From Cryptomeria japonica (taxonomy: Eukaryota > Streptophyta > Pinopsida > Cupressales > Cupressaceae), in assembly GCF_030272615.1 (NCBI RefSeq), contig NC_081408.1:399931889-399995888 (forward strand): a DNA stretch of 64,000 nucleotides. Reading direction: 5' to 3'. Below, one piece after another: positions 23,629 through 35,993 of this stretch. The notes under the pieces were generated by a model, which saw nothing but the letters and a program-made list of their open reading frames with translations, was not told where the DNA came from and made no database searches. How positions within the stretch are numbered: the stretch's first letter is position 1; every line of letters begins with the position of its first letter. Made by a program: the position numbers and the translations under genes.

Positions 23629-23765
23629 CACGCAAAGATCAGATCTATCTCAACACAATCTGGTGGGTTCTAGGCTCTGAATTCTGATCAATAGCGAAGT
23701 TTCAGACCAAGGAAAATTATTGTTGTTGACTGTATTGGCAACTGCTAGTGACCTAAAGCCTAAAG

Positions 23766-23826
23766 GTGAGCGATCATATTTTTGAAGTGGTATATTATAC
23801 ATTATAGTCTATTATTTCTTCTTCAG
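23766..23826 (+). other. likely 5' UTR intron of the hAT gene
   Basis: The donor is AAAG followed by GTGAGC at 23766; the acceptor is TTTCTTCTTCAG ending at 23826, with an alternative at 23849 (TTTTTTGGCAG). Both precede the ATG at 23866, so splicing would not change the protein. Confidence 0.45.
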
Positions 23827-23865
23827 CAAATTGATATTTTTTTGGCAGCCTTTATTTCATTAGAG

Positions 23866-26577
23866 ATGTCTAATAGGAAGAGGGGTAGGAAACTTGAATG
23901 TGGGGAAGGCCAGGAGAGGCCAACAAAAAGCAAAACATTGCCTTCGTACTTTGGCATTGGAAAAGATTGTGGTATTGGTGAAAATCATGAAGGTACATCA
24001 TCACAAGTACAAGTACAAAATTTGCCACCTGCACCGCATGTTGAAGACGGCGGTGAACCTGATATCTCAGATCAGGATGATCTTGAAGAAGATTATCTGG
24101 TAGATACCCAAGTTAGCCGGAATGATATAATTGACTTGGGTGATAATGCCATTGATGATAATGCATAGAAGGGGAAAAGAAAAGCCATATCAAAAAAGGG
24201 TGAACCACAATCAAAAAAGGATCGGGAGTGGGATATGTCAGTGAGGAATTTTCAAATTAATTGGGCATCAAAGTATCCATTCATTGAACCAGTGGAGAAT
24301 CCAATTGAAGGTGAGCCTTCAATAGAATGCAGGTGTAAGATTTACACTTGGAAACATAACAAGGAAATTAGGTTGCAACTAAAATTTGACACCATAGAAA
24401 AGCATATGGGTAAAGTTTATGAAAAACAAATGATCGATGGGGTTGAAAAATCAGTGATAAGATGGAAAAAAAAGGATGAATGTAAGCATGTGAGGAATGC
24501 CAAAGAGTAATATTTTCATGAGAAATTATAGACGAAGCCTGTTGAAGTTAAAGGTTCTATTGAAGCTATTTTTGGAAAAGCAATGCAAATAGAACATCTG
24601 GGAAAAGTTGTTCAGTTAAGCATTGTTTTTCATATTTTGAGCAGAGGGTGTGCTATGACAGATTTCCCATCAATTAGTGGTTTATTACACTTTTTGAAAG
24701 TTCCTAACTATCCTAATAGACACTGGTCAGTAAACAGTGGATGGGAATGGGCAAGTTGTCTTGCTAAGGTTGAAAAAGAAGATGTACAGGAAAAAATAAG
24801 AGAGTCAAACTTCATTGCATTTTCTTTAAATGAAGTTACTGTAGTAGATAATACTTCATGGGTATGCATGCATGTTTATACTGTAGAGAATCATACCCGC
24901 TAACCTCATCTACTATCTATTTCTAAAATGAAGGAGAGTGTGACAGTGGAAAATTTATTTCAACTAGTAAAGAGAAGTTTAATTGAATATGGAGGTATGG
25001 ATGACATGACGGTAGCCAAAAAATTGGTTTGTGTTGGAGTAGATGGAGCTTTAGTAATGCAAGGTCACAGGAACAGTCTTTATATAAAGATTGAAACTTC
25101 ATTTGCATCATATATTACTGCAATTCACTGCATGGCTCACAGAATGAATCTAGCTTTTGGAATTGTGAGCAAGTTTGCTTCGGTTAAAAAAATTGAAATT
25201 TTAATCAGAGAGCTCTACTCATACTTCTGTCGAAGTCCCAAGCGATTTATGGAATTTCAACACTTTGCTGATGGATTAACTGATGGGAACAAGCTTCTCA
25301 AGGATAATGATATCGAATGGATCTCTTTGGATGGTCCAACGCATCGAGTGTTTTCAGAATATCCATCCTTGATTGGACTATTTCACACAACTTGCGATGA
25401 ATCAGATCAACCAAAATTTCCTGAACTTCTTGGCAGGTTAAGTAATTTAGAGACACTCTTAACTTTAGCAACTCTTTTGCCCATGCTAGAGGAAATGATG
25501 AATATTATGAAGGCTGCCCAAAAAAGAGCTCTGTATATTGCAGAATATGCTACGCTGAGTAAGATGACATGCATGACCCTCGACAATCTCTATCGAAATA
25601 AACCAACACTATCTGATGAAAAATTTGTTAAGTGGTAGATACTCACAAATTTGAACAATCCTGATAACTTTTTATAAATTGGTGCAGATGGGGAGGTATG
25701 TGCCAATGTACAAGGATTTGAGATACCAATGCACTTCTATGCCACGGTCGACCCCGAGTAACCAGGAAAGTGCCCTAGGAAGAAACTAGAAAGAGTTACA
25801 AAGGAATATTTCGACAAGATTGTTGAGACTGTAACTACTTCTATGAAGAAAATTGCATATGATCTTTCCTCACAAATTAGAAGTAGATTCCCTCCTGACA
25901 ACCTACTCGAAGCCATGTCTATTGTGTTTCCTCATTATTGGAGTGTCAATAGTTCATCTGATTTTCGAATTAAGCTATTGACTTTGGTAAAATAATTTTG
26001 CATATCCATAGAATTTAATGGAGTAACTATAAATGGAATGTTAGATGAAACTCATCTTCGAGAGCAATCATCTCATTTTGCATACACTATGAAAGAACAA
26101 TATGCCAAAATGGAGAACCCCCGCGAAGAGGGATCAATAACAAGGATTTGGAAATATATAGCTGAGAATGCATCCTTGCGTGATTCAATGCCAGAATATG
26201 TGAAGCTTGTTGATTTATGTCTTACCATGATATTGGGTTCGGTGGAAGATGAGAGAGTTTTCAGTGCTTTGGGGTTCCTAAAATCAAAGCTAAGAAACAA
26301 ACTAGACAAAATTTTGGAAAATTGCTTGAGGCTCTATACATCTAGGTATGATGTCCACACTTTTCCTTACGATAGGGCACTGCAAATTTGGAGGTCCAAA
26401 TGTGAAAGAAGAGGTTTGGGCAACACTTCAAACCAAAGTGCCAATGGGACTATTGGACGTACTAGTAGCATTGAGATGCAATTTGATGAAGATATGCAGA
26501 CTCAGACTCAAAGTGAAGAAACCACAGACGAGAATCAAGAAAGCACTGAATTTGATGAGGATGAATGGCAACTATAA
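23866..26577 (+). pseudogene. hAT transposase, ZNF862-like (eight in-frame stops)
   Basis: One uninterrupted frame of about 903 codons runs from ATG 23866 to TAA 26577. It has in-frame stops at 24166, 24508, 24529, 24901, 25636, 25675, 25759 and 25993, all TAA or TAG, and no frameshift. Domains in order: an acidic N-terminus; a zinc-finger-like stretch ending LKFDTIEKHMGK near residue 180 with its first Cys pair damaged; the RNase-H-like core with VCVGVDGALVMQGH near 390 and AIHCMAHRMNLAFG near 420; and the C-terminal hAT dimerisation region with EDERVFSALGFLKSKLRNKL near 800. It would cut and paste the element. As it stands it is dead. ZNF862-like transposases are known in plants and animals; the clade is judged from motif style only. 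Confidence 0.85.
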
Positions 26578-26809
26578 GAGATTGGTATTTATTAATCTTA
26601 TTGATGTATCTCATCATTCATATTACAAAATCATATTACTTTTTGCAATTAGAATTTAATATTGATTTGTAATTGTATTTTTCAACTTTCTATTTCTAGA
26701 TTTAAAATAGCATAATTAAAAAAAAACCATAATGTGTTTATTGATATAGAGATGTTTATTTTTTATTTATACATGTTTGAGTCTCAAATCTGTGTGATAT
26801 ATTTCAGAA

Positions 26810-27520
26810 CCATATGATACAATTCATTCAATAGTAATACACATGTCGAGAACTTAGATTTTCATTAATTCTTTCAAAATATAGCCATATGATACAATTC
26901 ATTCAATAGTAATACACCAAACTGTGTGATTCTCCATGCCAATTGCAAAAGTGAATACAAAGTTTCAAAACCCTTTGCAAAATTGCAAATGACCCCAAAT
27001 TCCCTTTTATAGAACCAAGGAAGCAACAACAGCTTCAGGTCGAATTGCAAGTTTGCAACATGTGAGCAACAACAGCTTCAGGTCGAATTGCAAGTTTGCA
27101 ACATGTGAACACTGAACATCAAAATCACAAACTCTACACATATTTATATGGCCATCACAGGCCATATTAGCAATTTAACATCTGCTACATGTTTGATGTC
27201 TCCTGTTCAAAAAATAGAGTTCAAAATTAAATATTAATTCACACCATGACAAATTAAACATAGATAATAGCAGTGCCTAAAACCTACTAATCATAAATAG
27301 AGAAATGCATAAATGTTAAAGCAAGGGAGAATTTGAGAATACAAATTTACTGGCTGAAGTTTTGCACTGTGCATCATAGATTCATAGGCTGGATTAGCAA
27401 AATAGCAATAGCGAGTGCTGGTTTTTTCCTATTCATAAAATAGATTCATAGGCTGGATTAGCAAAATAGCAATAGTGAGTGCATCATAGATTCATAGGCT
27501 AGATTAGCAAAATAGCAAAT
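26810..27520 (+). repeat. three sets of short direct duplications downstream of hAT gene
   Basis: Set 1: a 33-bp word at 26810-26842 and 26885-26917. Set 2: a perfect 43-bp tandem pair at 27023-27065 and 27066-27108 (begins GCAACAACAGCTTCAGG). Set 3: about 40 bp (ATTCATAGGCTGGATTAGC) repeated near 27378, 27443 and 27490. The region between the convergent hAT gene and the minus-strand gene is otherwise featureless. Confidence 0.75.
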
Positions 27521-27586
27521 AGAAAAAACATAAAACCTTGAAATTAAGAATAAAAGAAGAAAATTGTGCAATACATACTATGATTC

Positions 27587-30500
27587 TTAAGAATTTTGTG
27601 CCAGTTTTTGTAGGGTGCTCCACTCTTCATCTGATGGAAGGTCAATATTCTGTAAACTATGGAAAGTCAACTCCAACTTCGTCAACATTCCATATTTAGA
27701 AGATTTACTTGACATCACTATTTCATCCAATACCAAATTTAGAGTTGTAAATGGTTGGATGAATTCCAGAAAGCTTTTGGGAGTTGTGTCCTTTGGAAGC
27801 AAGTCTAAATCAGACTTCATTTTTATCTCCATGCTTTTTTTGTAAGCTTCTTATCCAATGAATTTATTTGATGTGTCAATAGGGTTAGGCAAACCAAGTT
27901 TAATCAAATTATTTTTCTTTTCTTGGAGCTTCACTATCTTTTTTCCACAACTGTCCATAACTTCTGATGGTTCCCTTAGCTTCTGGCATTTTTGAATGAT
28001 AGATGATGTCTTAACTATGGCATCAATGTGGCTCTTAATTCCCTTGGATGCCAAGTAGCTATCACTGGAACTGTAGACTACTTTCTGAATCTTTTTTGCC
28101 ATTTCCTCTTTTGAATAAACATGTGTGCTCTTCTCATAGTGCCCTTTGATTTTAAAAAAAAAATGTCTCATACTTTCAGTCAATTGAAACCATTCACACA
28201 ACTTCTCACTCCTCTGCATTATTTACTGCCAAATGTTTTCTTGTATATACTTCGTTGTATTTTTCATATTATCTTTCAATCTATCCTCCAAAGTTTTTAT
28301 TTTATCATTTGCATTGTGTAGGTCTTCTTTCATTTGTGCACATTTTTTTCTTTCTTCCTCTACTTCCTCTTGCAAATGTTTTTCTTTTTCCTTCCCATGA
28401 TCCAATAGGCCCTGTAATTTTCTCATTTCGGCGGTAGTAGACTCATAACTTTTGTATAATTTTTGAAAACTGGCTTTTTCCTCAACAATTTTTTTATTGC
28501 TTTTAGCTAGTTTTTTTGTTAGGTCCTTCAATTTTGCATCCTTCTTCTCCTGCTCTGCAATTTCTACTACAGAGCCCAAATTTTTTATCCTTTTCTGTAA
28601 ATCATTGCACTTGCTATCTGCTTCTTTCCTCCTTGATTTTTTCATTTTCTAGGTCTACCTGTAACTTTTCTATTTGTTTCTCCAGTTTATTTTTTTCTCT
28701 CTCCACCTTTAGCAGTGAAGTGTAGACCACTTTGTTAGTCCTTTCTGACACACTAATTTTGTCCACATTCTGTACTTTGGAAAAATCCATTTGGAGGGTG
28801 CTAACTTGAAATTGAGAGGGATCTATTTGACTGTGTGGTGGATTTTTATCTTTAGATGGGCCCGGGGGCATAACAACCATGAAATCCATCACATCTTTCT
28901 GTGGGTCATATGTTGGAAATACCTTGTTCCTTGCAGGCTGTTCATTTACAACTTCAGACACGGAATTCCTATGAAATGATTTCTTTTTTTCTTTATTTTC
29001 TTTTGTTGTGTGTTCATATTTTTCATAGTAATCACGAAATTGAAAATCTAGGCTTGCTGAAGCAATTGAATGTTTGAAAGGTGACATAGGAATACCATAG
29101 GCTCTAGTTCCACTTATTCCTATGGTTTTAACTAATGCTTGACCAGGATTACCAACAACAGTTCCTAATGTTGTCCCACTCCCACTGACACTTTCATGTG
29201 TAGTTTTCATAGTCTTTTGAGGTGTGTGATTTGAAGCTGTAAATGATTGATTTATAGTGTCAGTGGCACTTGATATAGGATTCTCAATAGTATGAGATTG
29301 AGTATCTACCTCTAGTGGCCTCTTGCGAGAGATATTTTGTTGTTTCCCTTGTCCAACACCAAGACAACTAGTATCAATAGTAGTACCCATGCCAACCCCA
29401 CCAATCACAGTGGCACTTTACTGAACAATAATAGGAATACTATCCCCAGATTCCCCACTAGTGGTAGTGGCACTTGATTCACCACCAATGGAAATACCAT
29501 GATGTGGTGGTGGTTGTGGATTTGAACCTGAAACAAATGTAGGTGGACCCTGAGGGTAATGAGTAGTACCTATCTGTGATGAATCTAAAGAATCAAGTCC
29601 AATGACTGGTTTATAAGGGCCTTTTGATTTTGACTATGATTGAAGTTGTACCTGAAGTGGATACCAAATGCCCTCTCCTCTGGGACCTAGACCACTACCT
29701 TCAAAACCCATTTTTTCCACAAGGTTTGCCCCTTTGCTATATTTTTCTTTCATGGACTCACTGACTCCACCTAATATTTTCAGGACTGTAGTAGTTGTTG
29801 GAGGGGGCTCAATTGCAACCTCATGCTCATCATCATCACCTTCAGTCCCGCCATGCTCCATATCCCACAATTTTCTAAACTTTGCATCCTCATCAATGCT
29901 CTCAAATTCTGCACTTGTCTTTGGTTCACCGAGATTCCTCCTCATAGTCCAAAAATCATTTATTTTGGTTTGAGTGAAATAATTCTCTTTACATTCGTGC
30001 CAAATTGATTTAGGAATAGATTTGTTAGATGGATTAGCAGATTTTAGGTAGAAATTGTAGGACCTCCTATTTTGGATGCCCTGGCCCTCCTCTATTGTCC
30101 TCTTTGTGTGCATTTGCAATGCCATAATTTGTGATGAAATTTCTTCTGTTGAAATGTTTTTGTCAGCTCCAATTTTCTCCATCTCTTTTTTAACCTCATC
30201 CCAGGAGTCCATGTTTCTAAGCTTTTCTAGCAATGGTTTACTTTCATGTTGACATAACGCTGAAGAGTTCCCATTTTTCTTAATCCTTGCTTGAACTACA
30301 CTGATTGGATCGGCTTGCCAGAGACCCTCATCACCAAAGTTAAAAACTATCAAAAAATCATGTGCCACATTGAATGCTTTTCTCTCAAATGTGAACCCTC
30401 CACATGAGAAAGGCAAGGAGGGAAATATGCTCTTGTTTTGCTAACCATGGAAGTGCCTATCTGTGCTCTCCAATTGCCATACATACTCTAATGCAAATGC

Positions 30501-30870
30501 CTTGTCTATCACATGTATTGGAAGTTTGTATGGTTTTATTGTCGATCCGTAAAACCTTAACACAGTGAATTCTTCCATGAAGAACCAGTTAGCCAATTCT
30601 ATTTGAATTCCGAGTTGAATGCAATCTCTACAAGACATAGGTAACCTAGGCATTGGAGTGCTTGTAATTTCATGATACATTGGTGCCAAAAAGAAGTCTA
30701 CAAAATGGTTGTAGTTCTTTCTGTTATCATGCATCCTTATCTTTGGGGTCCAATCATATATTGGACACTCTGTTCTCTTCCCAGTCTTCTCATCAATCTT
30801 ATAGCTCACAATTTGAAGCTTGTCGGTCTCGAATATTGCATGATACTTGTGTTGGGTCTCAAATCAACAG
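27587..30870 (-). pseudogene. large G-patch / coiled-coil protein, main exon (broken)
   Basis: The minus strand from about 30870 to 27587 holds one frame of ~1090 codons with stops near 30441, 29634, 29418, 28223 and 27851 and one single-base frameshift near 28630. From the N-terminal end: a globular part with YDWTPKIRMHDNRKNYNHFV and IQLGIQIELANWFF; a G-patch-like motif VEKMGFEGSGLGPRGEGIW (29.66-29.73 kb); a Ser/Thr/Pro-rich stretch; a long Lys/Glu coiled coil (28.22-28.75 kb); and a helical tail ending LQNIDLPSDEEW. G-patches bind RNA or RNA helicases and are also known in some retroelements. No polymerase, integrase or transposase motif is present. A candidate 3' splice site (TTGATTTGAG) sits at the upstream edge. 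The family is not recognised. Confidence 0.55.
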
Positions 30871-32176
30871 AATGGATAGGTTCTAAGGAAATGCCAACTC
30901 CTATGATCAAACCCTTCAATTGACTTGGCCAACTTATAGAGTGAACCTATTTGGTTACTAACTCTCTCACTTTAGGCTCTGCAGGACCTAGGCGGGTATA
31001 CCTACTCACTAGTTGTTCCTTCAACCAATGCTTTTTATAGAAGATTTAGTGTCTTAATCTGATATCTCCTAGTCTCAGAATGGCATAAGTTTCTTAAACA
31101 GACTGATTTCAGATGTGTGTATTGATCTATGTATCTTACAAAAGTATATATATTACACTTTGGCTAAATTACCTACTATACATACTCTACTAATCCTAAT
31201 GCTTAAAATTAAAGGGTAACTGGTATGGTTAAAGGGTTTGTTTACAAATGATCAGTGCCTTTCCTCTTATTTGGGCTACAGAGTCTTATATTTCATCGGG
31301 ACTTATTGTGTAAATTTATGAGATAGTTTTTAAACCCACCCCCTCTCGGTGAGTCTGTCAGTTACTATTTCTTATGAGCTCTACTTCAATGTCTATATTG
31401 TAAATTGCTTGAATGAATTTAACCCTAATTTTAAGAGACCATCCAAGGAAGAAATACATGGAACAATTACAATTCACAAGTAAATCTTTTTTTATCCAAA
31501 TCTACAATATGAAACACAAAATTTCACTGGAAGAACACAAATAACCTTATCTCCTTTAGATAATATCACAAGCAACTGCCTCCTAAAAATATGTTAACTC
31601 TCAACACATATGAGAAAGAAAATGCAACTGGTTATTTCTGATAAAAAGTTTAAAAGTACAAAATTGCCTCCACCTCTTGTCTCTCTCCTCTCTATTTTTC
31701 TTCTCTCTTTACATTTTACATCACACATATATATGTGTTTGAATGGTTTTCATACCCCTTTGGGTGAAAAGACACCCCCCTTTTAAATAAAAATAATTCC
31801 AAATCCCGAAATTGCCTTAGTTTATGTAATTAATTGTCACTTTACAAGTTGTTTAGGCATATTAGAGGTATTTTAAGGCTATTTTATGGGTATATAATGG
31901 ATAAATGGTCTTTAAATGATGTAAATACCCCCTTTGGTGCTTCACACTCCATTTTTTATGCCCATTATTGTGTTTATGTTATGGTTTCATATTGTGCAAC
32001 AAATATAAAATATATTACTTGTACCTATTCAATATATATATATATGTATATATATATTTAGAATTTTTCTTGCTCCTTGTCTTGGAATTTGGAATTCTAA
32101 AAATTGCAAATTTTAGGGTTCCAACAACTTGGATAGGAGGAGATAGCACAAGTAGGATGAGAACCTAAATATCTTA
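30871..32176 (-). other. likely intron or inserted DNA between two exons
   Basis: About 1.3 kb of AT-rich DNA separates two minus-strand coding blocks. A donor-like CTGTAAGAT lies on the minus strand near 32176. A C-rich word near 31337 followed by CTCTCGGTGAGTC resembles the 3' end of a Copia LTR, so an LTR fragment may sit inside. A TATATATATGTATATATATA microsatellite is at 32034-32057. No coding motif is seen. Confidence 0.35.
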
Positions 32177-32958
32177 CAGGAACCTTTTTTGATCATCAGT
32201 AATTGTTTTTGCATGGATTTTACAATGTGCTCAATAAAATTATATCTTACTGGCTGACCTGCACAATGGATATTATAAATCATTTCAAGAAGGCTTGCAC
32301 CCACTTCCCTATCATTTTCCAATCCTTGGCAAAATGACAACAAGGAAATAGTATCCCTAACCCATGGAACAAAAATGTTAGAATCATAAGGAGGCTTATG
32401 ATTCTGATCCAACACAATACCAGTACCAATCTTTATTAGACCTTTGATAAATGAATCTCTATGACTTGGATCGAGACTCTCATAATTCCCTACTATCTTT
32501 TCAAGGTCAATTTGGACGTTTGAGTTTTGGGCTTCAAATCCTAGGTTCAACAAACGAGCAAATTCTCCCTCGTTTATGGATAGAATTTCCTCTTTTGTAT
32601 TTTTATTGACAATTGCTTTTTTATCTTCATCATAATTTTCGGTGCAAACCATGACAAAATTAGGGGAAGGGAATACTTCAGGTAACACCATGCTTCCCAA
32701 TCCAACATCCCACGATGCGATTTTATTTGTTTTTTATTTTAACATTGGGTTGAAAACAGTAAATTTTGCACTGGATGCATCTGCCGCCTTACTAGACAAT
32801 GTATATCTAATATCTATGATACACTTTTTACCATGGATAGCAGGGTCATAAATATCATGGTATTCATCAGTGAAACCTGGTGTTTTAACCAGTTCAGTTA
32901 GGTGCATTTTGTTTTTCACTTGGCTTCTTGTTGAACTACTGCTTCCCGTTTTCCCCAT
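32177..32958 (-). pseudogene. first exon of the minus-strand G-patch/coiled-coil gene (broken)
   Basis: An ATG on the minus strand at 32958 starts MGKTGSSSSTRSQVKNKMHL. The frame runs about 255 codons to 32177 with one in-frame stop at 32734-32736. Recognisable blocks are IDLEKIVGNYESLDPSHRDSF, then FVPWVRDTISLLSFCQGLEN and VGASLLEMIYNIHCAGQPV. There are no catalytic motifs. Position and strand suggest that it is the 5' exon of the gene continuing at 30870. The join is inferred, since splice sites were judged by eye. Confidence 0.45.
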
Positions 32959-33291
32959 TACTATTATTGTTAATAATTTAAAATAATGCTAGATAAAAAC
33001 CTGAAAATGCTAACCCTCAAATTGGACCACGAGATTACCAAAAGCAAAAAATGCTAACCCTCAAATGTAGGTGTTCTAGATTTTACCCAGAAATTGGAAT
33101 TTCTAGTTCACTAGATTGGCGCAGACAGTCTCTGTTGCAACTTGCATTCCTCAATCTAGTAGTTGTTTCTGAATCTCCCTTGATTTACAGGTTTGTCCAA
33201 GAAATGAAAGATGATTATGATTTACGAGTCTCTTATTTTGAAAACTCTGAAAAGTAGAAAAGTAAAACCTAAAGGGAAAAATATCTAGAAT

Positions 33292-33470
33292 CATGTAATT
33301 TTATTAATTACTATTAATAACTATTCGATGCCGGAGGAAAAAACATTCATTACTTCAGTATAAATTCTGAGGATATTAATAATCATGTTGTAATTTTATT
33401 AATTATTATTAATAACTATTTGATGCTGAAGGACAAAACATTCACTACTTCAGTATAAATTCTAAGGACA
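33292..33470 (+). repeat. two-copy ~90-bp tandem duplication
   Basis: A unit containing TTTTATTAATTATTATTAAT, then CATTCACTACTTCAGTATAA and AAATTCT occurs at about 33292-33375 and 33381-33470, with roughly 90% identity by eye. A shorter word, ATGCTAACCCTCAAAT, is also doubled nearby at 33006 and 33049. Confidence 0.75.
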
Positions 33471-33484
33471 TTAAATGTAATACG

Positions 33485-34620
33485 TTCAATTCCGAACAAA
33501 GTTCTCCCAAATGTGTTCACTTCCCACATTTGGGCCGAAATCCACCCTAAGCCGTTGATCTTTGCTCATCCAACGGATGAGGGACCAAGGTACCTGTTGT
33601 GACTTTACGAGTCTGTTTAATAATTTTAAACTTTCGCCCAAAAAAGTGCTTTATAGAGTTACTTATATTTAATTAAATTTAAAACGTTTCAATTCCAAGC
33701 AAATTTCTCCCAAATGTGTTCACTTCCCACATTCGAGCCGAAATCCACCCTAAGCCAATAGACGAGGGACCAAGGTACCTGTTGTGACTTTACGGGTCTA
33801 TTTTTTAAGTCTGTTTAATAATTTTAAACTTTTGCCCAAAAAAGTGCTTTAATGACTTAATTATATTTAATTAAATTTAAAACATTTCAATTCCAGGCGA
33901 AGTTCTCCCAAATGTGTTCACTTCCCACATTCGGGCCAAATTCCACCCTAAGCCGTTGATCTTTGCTCATCCAATGGACGATGGTATTTGTTGTTAGTTG
34001 TCGTGGGTCCCATGACTTCTGCCAGTTTTCAGGCACGTCACCATACTCATGTCACTTTTTTGGGCAAAGTTCTCGAAAATCTGTTCACTTCCCACATTCA
34101 CCCCAAAATCCACCCTAAGCCGTTGATCTTTGTTCATCCAACGGTTGATGGTACCTGTTTTAAGATGTAGTGGGTCCCATGACTTCTGCCATTTTTCTGG
34201 CACGTCACCATAATTGTGTCACTTTTCGGGTTTGATTTGTAGTCTATTTAATCATTTTAAACCTCCGCCCAAAAAATAATTAAATATAATTTAGTCTATA
34301 GACTTAATTATATTTAATTACATTTAAAATGTCCAATTCTGGGTGAAGTTCTCAAAAAGGTGTTCACTTCCCACATTCGGGCCGAAATCCACCCTAGTCG
34401 TTGATCTTTGTTCATCCAACGGTCGATGGTACTTGTTTTAAAATGAAGTGGGTCCTACGACTTTAGCCATTTTTCTGGCATGTCACCATACTCATGTTAC
34501 TTTTTGGGTCTGTTTTTAAAGTCTATTTAATCATTTTAAAATTCTGCCCGAAAAAGAGATTTATAGTCTATAGACTATAGACTTAATTCTATTTAATTAA
34601 ATTTAAAATGTTCAATTTTG
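33485..34620 (+). repeat. five-copy tandem array, ~170-270 bp units
   Basis: The core GTGTTCACTTCCCACATT recurs at about 33513, 33716, 33914, 34083 and 34351. It is usually followed by GGGCCGAAATCCACCCTA, then CGTTGATCTTTGTTCATCC with AACGG, a GGTACCTGTT word, and an AT-rich tail TTTAATTAAATTTAAAA. Copies differ in length by internal gain or loss. The array lies upstream of the plus-strand ORF at 35322. Confidence 0.85.
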
Positions 34621-34721
34621 GGCAATAGTTTGAGATAACTATTGAATATAATGTTAATATTATTTGTAATTAAAGATGTGCAATAGTTTGAGATAACTAT
34701 TAAATATAATGTTAATATTTT
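34621..34721 (+). repeat. 58-bp tandem duplication
   Basis: GCAATAGTTTGAGATAACTA followed by TATAATGTTAATATT occurs at about 34622 and 34680, nearly identical, directly after the five-copy array. From here to 35000 the DNA is AT-rich and non-coding. Confidence 0.75.
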
Positions 34722-35321
34722 TTGTAAAAATTTGAAATTCAAAAATAGTATAAAACATGAAACTTAGTTTCTAGAATAAAACAAATAACTAAATATAAAT
34801 ATAAATTTTGATATACAATTTGAAAGGTAAAAGTTTAATATTAAAAAGAAAACATTCAATACTAAATCTAAAATATTAATTTAAAGTTTAACAAAATTCT
34901 TTGAAAATGTGTTTATGATATATAATTTTCAAAAATAGTCTAAAAATATATATAAAAGTTCAACATAAATTTAGTGTATTAATTTAAAAAAAGTGCAACT
35001 GCAGTCCTCAACCTGTTAAGGCGAGCAAATTTGGAAAGTACAAATGCCAAGGTGGCAATTAATGAAGGAGTTTCCTGCGGCATGTCGCATGAACGGAGGA
35101 AGGGGAGGATGGCAAAAAATCTTTTTCCTGATCTCATGGCATTAATGTCTTATCGTGCACATTCATTACCCGACCTATAAGATGGAGGCAATTTTTTTTA
35201 CCTTTTGATCTGTGTACCACTTTTTGCTTTGAAGCAGTTGTAGAACAAATTTGTAGTTCGTAGAATCATACCTTCTGTAAGACATTTTTTACAGTAAGTG
35301 ATTTTGAAATTGCAGGTGACA

Positions 35322-35993
35322 ATGGAGGCCAATTTCACACTTCGAACAGACAAGAAGTTGGTGCCCTTTTTGGGCAAAGTATCTGATAAACGAATGCAAG
35401 GACTATTCAGGTTTAAGGAGGAGAAGTTGTGGGTGACAGCTTGATTGATGCTTGCGGAGGAGGTGGCACATATCAGTCACCGGTATCAAACTAACATGGA
35501 GGTTTACTCTCTGATTATGGCGTGGGCCTGTGAATTCAAACCGGAGGTGGAAAAGGTAAAACTCACATTGGTCAAATTGATTGATGGGGAGTTTTTGATT
35601 AACCTGGATTCAATCTTGGAGTGGGTGGTGTCGGGAGTTGGCATTCGAATTAAGGAAGGGGACAACCAGGAGGAATTGCTTCCTTTTATTCGTGGCCCAG
35701 AGGATGAAATCAAATACCAGTACTGTGAATGAGCTCGAGTGGGGTGGGAAGAGATGAAACTCTTTGTGAAATTAATGAGGGTGGATGAAGTCCTGAAGGC
35801 TTTGCATGTGGTGGCAAGGATGGAGGTTGGTAGGGCATTGAGAGATAGGGCTGAAGAAGGAAGGGCCATACAACTACTGGCAAGCTTGGAGGACGACCCT
35901 GACTTTAGGTGCCTAAACTGCATTCCAAAAATGAAAGCTGAATCAGAAAAAGGGAAAGCCAAAGCATTGACCTCCAAGGAGGGAAGGGACTAG
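35322..35993 (+). pseudogene. helical protein of unknown family, plus-strand member of a convergent pair
   Basis: The ATG at 35322 (context ACAATGG) opens a frame of 224 codons ending at 35993 with two in-frame TGA codons (35442-35444 and 35730-35732), both explicable as former CGA. The protein is predicted to be mostly helical, with blocks KLVPFLGKVSDKRMQGLFRF and EFLINLDSILEWVVSGVGIR and a basic tail. A TATA-like TATAAG at 35176 and a possible 5' UTR intron acceptor (GAAATTGCAG before 35315) give it a gene-like front end. Its first ~110 residues match, position for position, the minus-strand ORF at 37195-36620. No known domain is recognised. Confidence 0.5.

Larger units (their letters stand above)
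23092..26700 (+). mobile_element. hAT-superfamily DNA transposon (right end unresolved)
   Basis: The left boundary is set by loss of the Gypsy integrase frame after 23074 and by the start of a distinctive subterminal region. The right boundary is not found: no clear inverted copy of the left end occurs near 26.6-27.5 kb. The element carries one transposase gene with its own TATA box and a likely 5' UTR intron. Target duplications (8 bp in hAT) could not be verified because neither end is exact. Confidence 0.65.

Noticed and set aside
23866-26577. Programmed stop-codon readthrough or a variant code as the reason for the many in-frame stops
   Set aside because: Stops are of two kinds, sit at unrelated positions, and the same type of stop occurs in clearly dead Copia elements; deamination decay is simpler.
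31320-31400. Solo Copia LTR in the intron of the minus-strand gene
   Set aside because: Only the CACCCCCTCTCGGTGAGTC word resembles an LTR end; no start, duplication or second block could be found, so it is mentioned only as a possibility.
33485-34620. CRISPR-like array
   Set aside because: Units are 170-270 bp, diverged and variable in length, in plant DNA; this is an ordinary tandem array.
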